Notes under the pieces: generated by a model
What the model was told of the DNA's origin: nothing
Databases searched by the model: none
What the model saw: only the letters and a program-made list of their open reading frames with translations
Assembly (NCBI GenBank): GCA_900543915.1
Contig: UQTB01000017.1
Location: 1 to 47,237 of the forward strand
Reading direction: 5' to 3'
DNA length: 47,237 bases
Origin: an uncultured Eubacteriales bacterium
GTDB taxonomy: Bacteria; Bacillota; Clostridia; Christensenellales; Borkfalkiaceae
Program-made: the position numbers and the translations under genes
In this document: positions 33,115 through 40,591 of the stretch, in pieces
Layout of the letters: each line of letters begins with the position of its first letter
Numbering within the stretch: position 1 is the first letter of the stretch

Positions 33115-34152
33115 TTTGTAGCAAAGGCGACCCCCGATACTCGAGCTCGCGTACGACGGACTGTAAGTACCGAACCAATACCACAAACCCGCGTACGACG
33201 CGCTGACCCAATACCCGCCAACCGCAAGGACAGAGCCGCCGACGTACGCGTAGTCGCAAAAGTAGGTTGTTTCGCTACCGCCGACTTCCGTTGCGTACTG
33301 TATAAGAGGATTGCGTCCGAGCGGTTCAACCTTTTTAATGTAGTTATAGCCCGACGCGCGGTTGCCTTGATAAACGTACGGCGACGCTGTTTTGCCCGCG
33401 GTATAAGACGCGGGGTCGGTGCAAACGTAAACTTTTTCGGACGAGAAAGATATACCGTCGCACCAAGTGAAAGTATTACCCCACAAATTCTCAATACCGC
33501 GATACTTGCAAGCGTGTTTGCCGTCGGTGTTGCTTTCTTCCGACCCCGACGGGGTTTTTACGGCGTCCGTTCTGCCCGTGGCGACCGCCGCCGAATTGCC
33601 GTTTGCATAACCATACATAACCGATTGTGAGTTTGTCGTTTTCATTTCAACGAGCCACAATTCTTTGATAATAAGGTCAATCAAGAAGTCGTATTGCTGA
33701 TAACCCGCGCCGTTTGCCTTGCAACCCGTACGGAAATTATCGCAAGTAATATTGACAAGTACCGTTGCGCCCGATTTCGAGTACACACGCGCCGACGACC
33801 CGCTCCCTTCGTATTTGCCGACGAGAACGTAATCGAGTTCGTTTCCCGCGCCGTCAACAAACAACGTTGAAAAACCTTCGTATCGGATACCCGATATTTG
33901 GTGCTTGTATGTTCCGTCGCTGTTTTTCGTGATTTTAGAGTAAAATTTCGGTATCTTGATAAATACGTTACCCGACGCGTCGGTTACTTCTTGCATATCG
34001 CTCCACGGATAGCAACGGTCAAAGTCGCTTACAATGTCCGTCGTGCCGACCGTATAGGAAAGCCCGACGGCGTCGTCCGTCCTCGTAAGGGCGGACGGGG
34101 TGGACGAGCCGACTTTATCTACACCGTAGATTTTTGCTTTTTCAATGTTCAT
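33106..34152 (-). CDS. DGR target: variable tail protein with C-type-lectin-like domain
   Basis: A 348-residue protein. Residues about 90-348 have the pattern of the C-type-lectin/formylglycine-generating-enzyme-like fold found in DGR targets (DFLIDLIIKELW, KYRGIENLWGNTFTWCDG, then GGSVLAVGGYW). Residues about 301-342 are encoded by the variable repeat; the last six, LCYKPL, are invariant. Variable positions cluster on Tyr, Ser, Phe, Thr and Val in place of template Asn and Thr, making a hypervariable binding face. GGAGGT precedes the ATG. It follows three tail-fibre-type genes, so it is probably the receptor-binding tip. Confidence 0.92.
   Translation of the reverse strand: MNIEKAKIYGVDKVGSSTPSALTRTDDAVGLSYTVGTTDIVSDFDRCYPWSDMQEVTDASGNVFIKIPKFYSKITKNSDGTYKHQISGIRYEGFSTLFVDGAGNELDYVLVGKYEGSGSSARVYSKSGATVLVNITCDNFRTGCKANGAGYQQYDFLIDLIIKELWLVEMKTTNSQSVMYGYANGNSAAVATGRTDAVKTPSGSEESNTDGKHACKYRGIENLWGNTFTWCDGISFSSEKVYVCTDPASYTAGKTASPYVYQGNRASGYNYIKKVEPLGRNPLIQYATEVGGSETTYFCDYAYVGGSVLAVGGYWVSASYAGLWYWFGTYSPSYASSSIGGRLCYKPL
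33127..33251 (-). repeat. DGR variable repeat (VR)
   Basis: Ungapped alignment with the template repeat shows 16 mismatches in 125 positions. All 16 fall where the template has T on the plus strand, that is, adenine on the coding strand; 29 such positions exist and none of the other 96 changes. The substitutions include changes to all three other bases. The 3-prime end in coding direction is the GC-rich block ATCGGGGGTCGC, a likely initiation-of-mutagenic-homology site. Confidence 0.96.
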
Positions 34153-34155
34153 AGT

Positions 34156-34473
34156 TTAATTACCTCCTTCGAGTGCGGCAAGCCGCGTTTTAATTTTCTT
34201 AAATTCGGCGTCAATTTCGCCGCCGCGCGTATATCCGACGGCTTTTTCCGACTCCGCCGCCGTTGCGGCATAAATTGCGATTGACGCGCCGCCGCCCTCG
34301 GTTTTGAGTGCAACAAGGTTTGCCCAAGCGGTCGTACCGTCGCCGATTTTCAAAACCTTGTTTGTGGTATCGTAGCCAAATTCGCCCGCGGAAAGTACCG
34401 AGTTTTTACTCGCCCAATTTGCCGCGGTGTCTTGTCTGACTTTAAGTGTTACGGTTATATTCCGCGTTGCCAT
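34156..34473 (-). CDS. Short tail-fibre protein with Mtd N-terminal-like domain
   Basis: A 105-residue protein whose first 55 residues (VRQDTAANWASKNSVLSAGEFG, then KIGDGTTAWANL) match the N-terminal domain of the Bordetella phage tropism determinant Mtd and many tail fibres. A C-terminal helix (IDAEFKKIKTRLAALEGG) could trimerise. It repeats the N-terminal domain of the next gene upstream and lies four bases before the DGR target gene, so it may be an adaptor that holds the variable protein on the fibre. Confidence 0.75.
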   Translation of the reverse strand: MATRNITVTLKVRQDTAANWASKNSVLSAGEFGYDTTNKVLKIGDGTTAWANLVALKTEGGGASIAIYAATAAESEKAVGYTRGGEIDAEFKKIKTRLAALEGGN

Positions 34474-34484
34474 TTTGACCTCCT

Positions 34485-35546
34485 TTACGCCTTACCGCCG
34501 TTAATCGTCAACGTGTCGGTTGAAAGTACAACGTTGCCGCCGTCTTTCAATTCGGTTACGCTTTTGTTTTTGAAATTCGAGTTGAAGTTTGCGGTAGCGC
34601 GCGCCTCGGTAAAGTAAAGGTTTGCACCTTCCGCAATATCGCTCGTAGTAAGCACAACCGCGCCCGTTTTACTGTTTACCGAAAGTACCTTACAATCGGG
34701 GGTGCGCAACCAAACCCAATTTGCAAGCACGGTCGGATTATCGGCGTTAAGTATGTAAGACTTGTTTTCGTCCGTGCGGACTGCCACGTCGCCGTGTTGC
34801 GCGGAAAGCGCGAGCATTGCGGCTTGACTGTCAACGACAAAAGTTTCGGTAATCGCGATTGCGGGGAGCAAACTTTCGTCGAGTTTTCCGTCGCTACCAA
34901 GCACGGGAACGTCGCCCGCCGCCGTACCGACGTTTTTACCCGCCGCCGTTCCCGCGTCGCTAATCTTTGAAAGGGTAAGAGCGGGAATATCTGCCGCCGT
35001 AAGTTGCGTTGCGCTTGTGATAATACCTTTTGCGTTTACGGTAACTTTGGTATAAGTTCCCGCCGATACGCCGCTATTTGCAAGCACGAGGACATATTCG
35101 ACGTCGCCGCTACCGTCAAACGTTTTAGAGTTTGCGACGACCGCTCCCGAAAACTTAATCGTCCTTGCGGTTTGGAGTTTAATTGCCTCGTCGGCGAGTG
35201 TTGCTTTGTCGATTTTTCCTTGCGAGTCCAAAAGCCCGATCCACGTTGCCGCATTTGCGGTTTTTGCAAAAAGGATATAAGCCTTCGTACCCGTCGTGTC
35301 AACCCAAAGCGTGCCAATGTCGTAGCCGACGTCGCTCGCGGTGGGGGCGGTGCTTTTGACTTCGACGTTTCCGCCGAGTCCATATTTCAACGAGTTGTAT
35401 GCGGTAGTGCCGTCGCCGATCTTAAATTTGCGAGTATCGGTTTCGACGCCAAGTTCGCCGAGCGTCAAAACGGGGTTTTTGCTCGCCCAATTTGCCGCCG
35501 TGTCGTTGCGCATAATCAACGTTACGTTGAGTGTTTTGTTTGCCAT
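34485..35546 (-). CDS. Phage tail-fibre protein with Mtd N-terminal-like domain
   Basis: A 353-residue protein. Residues 1-55 carry the Mtd-like domain (MRNDTAANWASKNPVLTLGE, KFKIGDGTTAYNSL). Further on are fibre-type repeats: TARTIKFSGAVVANSKTFDG, GTYTKVTVNAKGIITSATQL, and LSVNSKTGAVVLTTSDI. The start at 35546 follows GGAGGT; an ATG seven codons earlier overlaps the previous stop. It likely forms the shaft that carries the DGR-diversified tip. Confidence 0.82.
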   Translation of the reverse strand: MANKTLNVTLIMRNDTAANWASKNPVLTLGELGVETDTRKFKIGDGTTAYNSLKYGLGGNVEVKSTAPTASDVGYDIGTLWVDTTGTKAYILFAKTANAATWIGLLDSQGKIDKATLADEAIKLQTARTIKFSGAVVANSKTFDGSGDVEYVLVLANSGVSAGTYTKVTVNAKGIITSATQLTAADIPALTLSKISDAGTAAGKNVGTAAGDVPVLGSDGKLDESLLPAIAITETFVVDSQAAMLALSAQHGDVAVRTDENKSYILNADNPTVLANWVWLRTPDCKVLSVNSKTGAVVLTTSDIAEGANLYFTEARATANFNSNFKNKSVTELKDGGNVVLSTDTLTINGGKA

Positions 35547-35547
35547 T

Positions 35548-36174
35548 TTAATTACCTCCGTTAGCATTGATAATTGTTATATCGTCGAGATCAAGCCCGA
35601 TAATAACGTAATTGTTTGTTGCCGTATCGTAGCGGTACGGCGTGTTTGTTGCCGCGTCGATATAGATTACACCGCCGACTCCGACGTCGGGGAAGTGGGC
35701 GCGGTCGATACATTCGGTAACGCCGCCGTCCTTTTGTTCAAGCGCGGTAACGCGGTCGTCAAGGTCTTGCAACTCGTCGGGGTATTCTTTGGAAATAACC
35801 TCGTCGGCGGGGATTTCTAAATCGAAAGTTGCGTTAAAAATTTCCGTTTGCCAAATTATTGTATCGTCGTTTTCCGCCTTTTGGAAAAGCACTTGCATAT
35901 CGACGTTGCGTTGCCTTGTAACCTTTTTCGGAAAAACATAAATGAGTCTTACCTTTTCGGGGTCGGTATCGACGTCGAAAATAAAATGTCGCGTTTTATC
36001 GACGAACGTAAAATCGCGGTTGACAATCTTAATAAACGGCGTAAATTCGGCAAGGTTCAAATTGCCTTGTTTCTTGTCGATTATCATTGTCAAATCGTCG
36101 GCAAGGTTATTACCGACAACTCCAATTCGGAAAAATCGTTGTTGCGGGGATTTGCCGCAAAAGGTAAGTTTCAT
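35548..36174 (-). CDS. Baseplate/tail protein, BppU-like N-terminal domain
   Basis: A 208-residue protein with an N-terminal beta-rich domain (GNNLADDLTMIIDKKQGNLN, then ARHFIFDVD-type strands) resembling the N-terminus of phage baseplate upper proteins. A short coiled coil follows (LQDLDDRVTALEQK), then a small C-terminal beta module (TPYRYDTATNNYVIIG). AAGGAGGG precedes the ATG. The BppU assignment rests on pattern and position next to fibres. Confidence 0.6.
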   Translation of the reverse strand: MKLTFCGKSPQQRFFRIGVVGNNLADDLTMIIDKKQGNLNLAEFTPFIKIVNRDFTFVDKTRHFIFDVDTDPEKVRLIYVFPKKVTRQRNVDMQVLFQKAENDDTIIWQTEIFNATFDLEIPADEVISKEYPDELQDLDDRVTALEQKDGGVTECIDRAHFPDVGVGGVIYIDAATNTPYRYDTATNNYVIIGLDLDDITIINANGGN

Positions 36175-36188
36175 TGCAAGCCCTCCTT

Positions 36189-37292
36189 CTATGCCTCGCC
36201 GCCGCTGAAAATGATCGTATCGTTTTCGTCGATCAATCCGCCGCCCTCGAAAGTTGCTTGCGGTGTTCCGTTAAGTGTAACGGTTGTACCTTGTTTCGTT
36301 CCGATTTGCTGTTCGAGGTCATTTACTTTTTGCTCGACTTGCGTTTTTGTGGTACTTGCAAGGTTTGCCGCGTCGCTTGCGGTTTGTTTTGCCTCGTTCG
36401 CGGCTGATACCGCATTGTCGGACTTTGTGTTTGCCGCACTTGCAACTTCGGTTGCGCTATCCGCTTTTGTATCCGCGCCGTTTGCGGTTTCGATTGCCGT
36501 TTCCGCTTTGCTGACGGCGTCCTCGGCTTTGGTTTTTGCGCCGTTCGCCGTAGTAACTGCACCCGCCGCCACCGTTTCGGCGTTTCCCGCTTTTGCGTCC
36601 GCGCTTTCGGCAATACCTTTGACCGTTTCGGCGGTGGTCTTTGCGCCGTTCGCTGTTTCGACTGCATTATCGGATTTTGTATTCGCGGCGTTTGCCGCGC
36701 TGACGGCGTTTGTTGCTTTCGATACTGCATCCGTTGCCTTTGCGACTGCGTCGTCGGACTTTGTGTTTGCCGCATTTGCCGCTGAAATAGCGGTGTTTGC
36801 CGCCGCGACTGCGCTTGCGGCTTTTTCGAGTGCCTCGTCAACGATTGTTTTAATCGTTGCATAGTCGGCAACGGGGTTTATCAACTTTTTAAGATTGACG
36901 ATCGACGTACCCGAAATTTCAAACGAATACAACGGGAGTTCGTAAGCCGTGTTGACATTGTCTGCGGTCGCCGCGTAGGTGTCGTTTTGTTCGAGCGTTA
37001 TCGCCTCGTAAGTACGATTGACAACCGCTAAAAGACTACAATTTGCGTCGTCCGACGGGTGGTACGTTTCGATACGCGCCACAACGTAACCGACAAAGCC
37101 GTCAAAAATTTGCGGGGCGACTAATTCCGCCGCCGTGATTTCGCACATACGACCTTGTACCAAAAACGCGCCCGTGCCGATTTGTATTTTTTGACCGACG
37201 ATTTGCGCGGCAAGTTCGTTGCCATAACCCTTGTAATATCCGTTTGCTTTGCTTTGGTCTATAAAACGCGAGCGTACTTCAAGCGCGTACAA
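36189..37292 (-). CDS. Tail protein with long coiled-coil repeats, 5-prime truncated
   Basis: The frame encodes 367 residues from the only available start, a TTG at 37292, but remains open for 25 codons further upstream with protein-like sequence (LKPVTFQGCFNFNAN). No ATG, GTG or ribosome-binding site occurs before the frame enters the neighbouring host gene. All other genes of the element have strong sites, so the true start has been lost. Residues about 150-330 consist of Ala/Asn/Lys-rich heptad-like repeats (ANGAKT, ANTKSD, SKAET), a coiled-coil stalk; the C-terminus is a small glycine-rich module. Confidence 0.7.
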   Translation of the reverse strand: MYALEVRSRFIDQSKANGYYKGYGNELAAQIVGQKIQIGTGAFLVQGRMCEITAAELVAPQIFDGFVGYVVARIETYHPSDDANCSLLAVVNRTYEAITLEQNDTYAATADNVNTAYELPLYSFEISGTSIVNLKKLINPVADYATIKTIVDEALEKAASAVAAANTAISAANAANTKSDDAVAKATDAVSKATNAVSAANAANTKSDNAVETANGAKTTAETVKGIAESADAKAGNAETVAAGAVTTANGAKTKAEDAVSKAETAIETANGADTKADSATEVASAANTKSDNAVSAANEAKQTASDAANLASTTKTQVEQKVNDLEQQIGTKQGTTVTLNGTPQATFEGGGLIDENDTIIFSGGEA

Positions 37293-37352
37293 ATTCGCGT
37301 TGAAATTAAAACAACCTTGAAACGTTACGGGTTTTAATTCGGAGGTTAAAAG

Positions 37353-38702
37353 ATGAAAAAGACTGTCTTAAAAATCGTATCGCTTTTGCTTTGCCTGATG
37401 ATCGGGCTGGTTGCGTTTGCCTGTCAGCCCACTCCGCCCGACGACGGAAACCTGGATGAAATCGACTTGAATGTGGATCCCCAGATTGAGGCGGAACTCA
37501 GAATCGCGGTCAAGAACGACAAGGCGGAGATAGACGCGATGCAGAAGGTCATGGACGCCTTTCAGGAACTGTACCCCAACGTGACCTACGATCTGGTTCC
37601 CATCACAGATTACGAGGCAACCATCATGGGCGACGTGGCATCCGGTCTCGTGTACGACGTAATGTGGGCGGCGGATGCCTACGTCACGCTGTTTGCGGAC
37701 GAAGATCTGCTCCTGAATCTCGATACCTTCATCGAGAAGTCCGGGTTTGACAAAACGCTGTACTACGATTCCCTCATCCGGCTGGGGCAGTATAAGCACA
37801 GCGGATCGCAGTATTTTCTGCCGCGCGATTACTCCAAGATCGTAGTTTATCTCAATAAAAAGATCTTCAACCAGTACGGCGTCGCGCTTCCCGAAAACGA
37901 CTGGACCTGGGAGGATTACAAAGAGACCTGCCGGGCATTGTATGACGGCGGCTGCAACTATCAGACCAACGCGCAGTATGTAATGGAGGCGGAATTCGAC
38001 TGGAGAATCCAGATGTACGGCATTACCTCTTCTTTCGGCGGCGCATTCATCGGGGAAGACGGTTCGCCCGTTTTGGATGACAATTTCCAAAAGGGGCTGA
38101 CCGAGATGCAGGATCTCATCAAAAACGGCTACGCGAAGTTCAGCAAGACCGAACAGAGCAACTTCACGAGCGGCAGAGTGGCGATGCGCTGGCAGGTGCG
38201 CCCCGCGGGCGTATCCTATTCCGCTACATTGGGAGACGACCTCGCGGTAGTGGCGTTCCCGACCATCGAGTCGGACGTCGCGGGCGCCGTTCCCAGCTGC
38301 GGAACGGGCACGACGGGCTATGGCATCGGCAAGAACTCCGAGAACAAGGCACTCGCATGGAAGTTCATCGAGTACATGATGAGCGCGGACGGGCAGGAGA
38401 TGCTCTCGCAGTCCGGGCTGATCGTTCCTTCTCTGAAGAGCATCGCGGAAGCGGAAAACGCTTCCTGGAGAAATGCGATCGAGGGACTGGACGACGACGC
38501 GTGCGACGCGTTCATCTATGAGGGAACGACGGACGTCATCCCCGACTACTACGATACGCTCAGCTCCGTCTATATGTCCGGTTACGACTCCGCGGTCGTC
38601 AACATGCTGCACAGCATCTTTTCGGATACGAGCAAGAGCGTCCGCGGCGCGGTAAACACGTGCAAACTGGAAATCAATACGTTTATTAGTCAACAGGGCT
38701 GA
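37353..38702 (+). CDS. Extracellular sugar-binding lipoprotein (family 1)
   Basis: A 449-residue lipoprotein (VAFAC lipobox, Cys24) with the family 1 binding-protein layout: ELRIAVKNDKAEIDAMQKVMDAFQE at the start of the mature protein, VMWAADAYVTLFADEDLLLNL, and helices around KALAWKFIEYMMSADGQEML. GGAGGT lies nine bases before the ATG. No promoter is visible because the mobile element ends just upstream, so transcription must read out of the element or is lost. The two permease genes follow at once. Confidence 0.92.
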   Translation: MKKTVLKIVSLLLCLMIGLVAFACQPTPPDDGNLDEIDLNVDPQIEAELRIAVKNDKAEIDAMQKVMDAFQELYPNVTYDLVPITDYEATIMGDVASGLVYDVMWAADAYVTLFADEDLLLNLDTFIEKSGFDKTLYYDSLIRLGQYKHSGSQYFLPRDYSKIVVYLNKKIFNQYGVALPENDWTWEDYKETCRALYDGGCNYQTNAQYVMEAEFDWRIQMYGITSSFGGAFIGEDGSPVLDDNFQKGLTEMQDLIKNGYAKFSKTEQSNFTSGRVAMRWQVRPAGVSYSATLGDDLAVVAFPTIESDVAGAVPSCGTGTTGYGIGKNSENKALAWKFIEYMMSADGQEMLSQSGLIVPSLKSIAEAENASWRNAIEGLDDDACDAFIYEGTTDVIPDYYDTLSSVYMSGYDSAVVNMLHSIFSDTSKSVRGAVNTCKLEINTFISQQG

Positions 38703-38706
38703 ATTT

Positions 38707-39663
38707 ATGAAAAAACGCAACGGGGAAGCCGCAGGCGCGGCGTCCGGACAACCGACGCGCATGGCGCGCTTCGGCAAATATATGGGGAAGCACTGGCACG
38801 GATATGTCTTTATCGCGCCGGTGATGCTGGGGATCCTGTTTTTCACACTGGTTCCCATGCTGCAATCGCTGTATTACAGCTTCTTCCGCTATTACAACGT
38901 GGTAAAACCGCCCTCCGGGTTCGGATTGTTCAACTTCAGGCGGATGATGCTGGATCCGGATTTCTGGCAGGCATTGAAGGTGACGGGAATCTATACGGTG
39001 ATTTCCATTCCCGTCATGATGGTGCTGTCCTTCCTTTTGGCACTGCTTTTAAACCGCAATTTCAAGGGGATCGGCGTGTTCCGCGTGCTGATTTATCTGC
39101 CGGTCGTCATTCCGGTAACGGTCTCCGGTATCATCTGGAGGAATTTTACCGAGGTGGACTTCGGACTTGCGAACGCATTTCTGGAGGCGCTGGGACTGCC
39201 GCGTTTTACTTTTTTCGACGCGGCGGATACCTCGATGTTTTCCCTCATCTTCTTCAATCTCTGGGGGCTGGGCGGCGGCATGATCCTGTGGCTGTCGGCG
39301 TTGAAAAACGTCCCGCCCGCACTCTACGAGGCGGCGGAGATCGACGGCGCGGGAAGGGGAAGGCGCCTGATCAGCATCACCATTCCCATGTGCACGCCGA
39401 TGATTTTCTACAACCTCATCATGAATATCATCGGATCTCTGCAGACGTTCGGCAGCGTGTATACCCTGACGGGCGGGAGCACGGGCGAAGAAAATTCCCT
39501 GCTCTTTTATCTGATGAAAGTGTATAACGACGCATTTAATTTTCAGGGTAAGACCATGGGATACGCCTGTGCGGAGAGCTGGGTGCTCTTCCTCATCATC
39601 GCGGCGCTCACAGCGGTGGTGTTTAAGACGAGCAAATGGGTGTTTTACGGGGAGGAGAGCTGA
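38707..39663 (+). CDS. Sugar ABC transporter permease (MalF type)
   Basis: A 318-residue protein with six membrane segments starting at GYVFIAPVMLGILFFTLVPM. The EAA loop is YEAAEIDGAGRGRRLISITIPM near residue 205. It begins four bases after the binding-protein stop and overlaps the next permease by one base. The N-terminal 25 residues are basic and cytoplasmic. It is one half of the channel of a CUT1-type importer distinct from that at 10265. Confidence 0.92.
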   Translation: MKKRNGEAAGAASGQPTRMARFGKYMGKHWHGYVFIAPVMLGILFFTLVPMLQSLYYSFFRYYNVVKPPSGFGLFNFRRMMLDPDFWQALKVTGIYTVISIPVMMVLSFLLALLLNRNFKGIGVFRVLIYLPVVIPVTVSGIIWRNFTEVDFGLANAFLEALGLPRFTFFDAADTSMFSLIFFNLWGLGGGMILWLSALKNVPPALYEAAEIDGAGRGRRLISITIPMCTPMIFYNLIMNIIGSLQTFGSVYTLTGGSTGEENSLLFYLMKVYNDAFNFQGKTMGYACAESWVLFLIIAALTAVVFKTSKWVFYGEES

Positions 39664-40538
39664 TGCGGGGGAGCGGTATCAAAAAAACAAGAAGAAACGG
39701 GAAACGCATCCTCGGCACGGCGGTCACGGTTGCGGCGCTGGTCGTACTGAGCCTCATATTTATGCTTCCCTTCCTGTACATGTTTTTCATGAGCTTTATG
39801 ACCAATCTCGAATCGGTGGGAAATCCGGTCACCGTCTTTCTGCCGCAGGGAGAATGGCAGTTCGTCAATTACGTCAACGCACTGGACGAGGATTTTCTCA
39901 CCTACCTGGGAAATACGCTGCTGATCATCGCGGTGAACCTCGTCACCGTTCCGCTGGCGGCAAGTTTTTGCGCGTTCGGCTTCTGCCGCTGTCAGTTCAA
40001 GGGGAAGGAGTTCTGCTTTGCCGTCGTCTTATCCACGATGATGCTGCCCGCAATGGCGGTGCAGATCCCGCTGTACGTTCTGTATGTGCGGATGCAGTGG
40101 GTAAATACGCCGCTGCCCTTTATCGTCCCCGCGATTTTCGGCGGCGGGGCGATGAACATCTTTTTGGCGCGGCAGTATATGCGGTCCATTCCCGCTTCGC
40201 TGGACGAAGCGGCGACCATAGACGGCGCCAGCCGTTTCCGCGTGTTCTTCAATATCTATCTGCCCTTATCCGTTCCTATCCTTATCTTCATCATGATCGG
40301 CGTATTCAACGGAACGTGGAACGATTTTATGGGGCCGCTGATGTATCTGAGAAAGCCGGAAACGTATACGCTCGCACTGGGTGTATTCATGAAATACGCG
40401 GGGAGACTGAGCGAAGATTCTTTCCCCAACGTGCAGATGGCGACGGGCGTTTTGATGATTATCCCGTCCGCAGTGATTTTTTTCATCTTTCAAAAGCAGC
40501 TGATCGACGGCGTTGCGATCGGCGGGGTCAAGGGTTAA
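39663..40538 (+). CDS. Sugar ABC transporter permease (MalG type)
   Basis: A 291-residue protein with six hydrophobic segments and the EAA loop DEAATIDGASRFRVFFNIYLPLS near residue 185. Its ATG shares a base with the preceding stop (TGATG), so translation is coupled; an in-frame extension nine codons upstream lies in the previous gene. As with the first importer, no ATPase gene is present nearby. Confidence 0.92.
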   Translation: MRGSGIKKTRRNGKRILGTAVTVAALVVLSLIFMLPFLYMFFMSFMTNLESVGNPVTVFLPQGEWQFVNYVNALDEDFLTYLGNTLLIIAVNLVTVPLAASFCAFGFCRCQFKGKEFCFAVVLSTMMLPAMAVQIPLYVLYVRMQWVNTPLPFIVPAIFGGGAMNIFLARQYMRSIPASLDEAATIDGASRFRVFFNIYLPLSVPILIFIMIGVFNGTWNDFMGPLMYLRKPETYTLALGVFMKYAGRLSEDSFPNVQMATGVLMIIPSAVIFFIFQKQLIDGVAIGGVKG

Positions 40539-40557
40539 CGCCTTAATTCAGAAAAAA

Positions 40558-40575
40558 CGCTCTTTTAAGGGAGCG
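40558..40575 (+). other. Small intercistronic hairpin
   Basis: CGCTC at 40558-40562 pairs with GAGCG at 40571-40575. No T-tract follows, and GGAGG for the next gene lies just downstream. Probably an mRNA processing or stabilising element rather than a terminator. Confidence 0.4.
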
Positions 40576-40591
40576 AATGGAGGTAAAATAG

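Larger units (their letters stand above)
26600..37335. mobile_element. Phage-derived mobile element carrying a diversity-generating retroelement
   Basis: From about 26600 to 37335 the gene style changes: small closely packed genes with near-identical GGAGGT ribosome-binding sites, different codon choice, and phage functions. Contents: DDE transposase, small early genes, repressor switch, HIRAN-like membrane protein, holin-like genes, DGR reverse transcriptase, and tail-fibre/baseplate genes. Packaging, portal, capsid and tail-tube genes are absent. The left border is placed between the truncated host fragment and the terminator at 26645. The right border falls between the start-less tail gene and the binding-protein ribosome-binding site. 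No clear terminal repeats or target duplication were found, so both borders are approximate. Confidence 0.75.

Noticed and set aside
36300..36860. Repeated GC-rich motifs that might look like a CRISPR or tandem DNA repeat
   Set aside because: They are degenerate codon repeats for an Ala/Asn/Lys coiled coil in a tail protein, without conserved repeat-spacer structure.
35848..36864. Long plus-strand frame of 338 residues opposite the tail genes
   Set aside because: It is a composition shadow of the Ala-rich coiled-coil repeat on the minus strand; no ribosome-binding site.
26610..37350. Similar T-rich and CGG-containing stretches at both borders as attachment-site direct repeats
   Set aside because: Alignment needs insertions and mismatches within 16 bases; no exact repeat of useful length was found.
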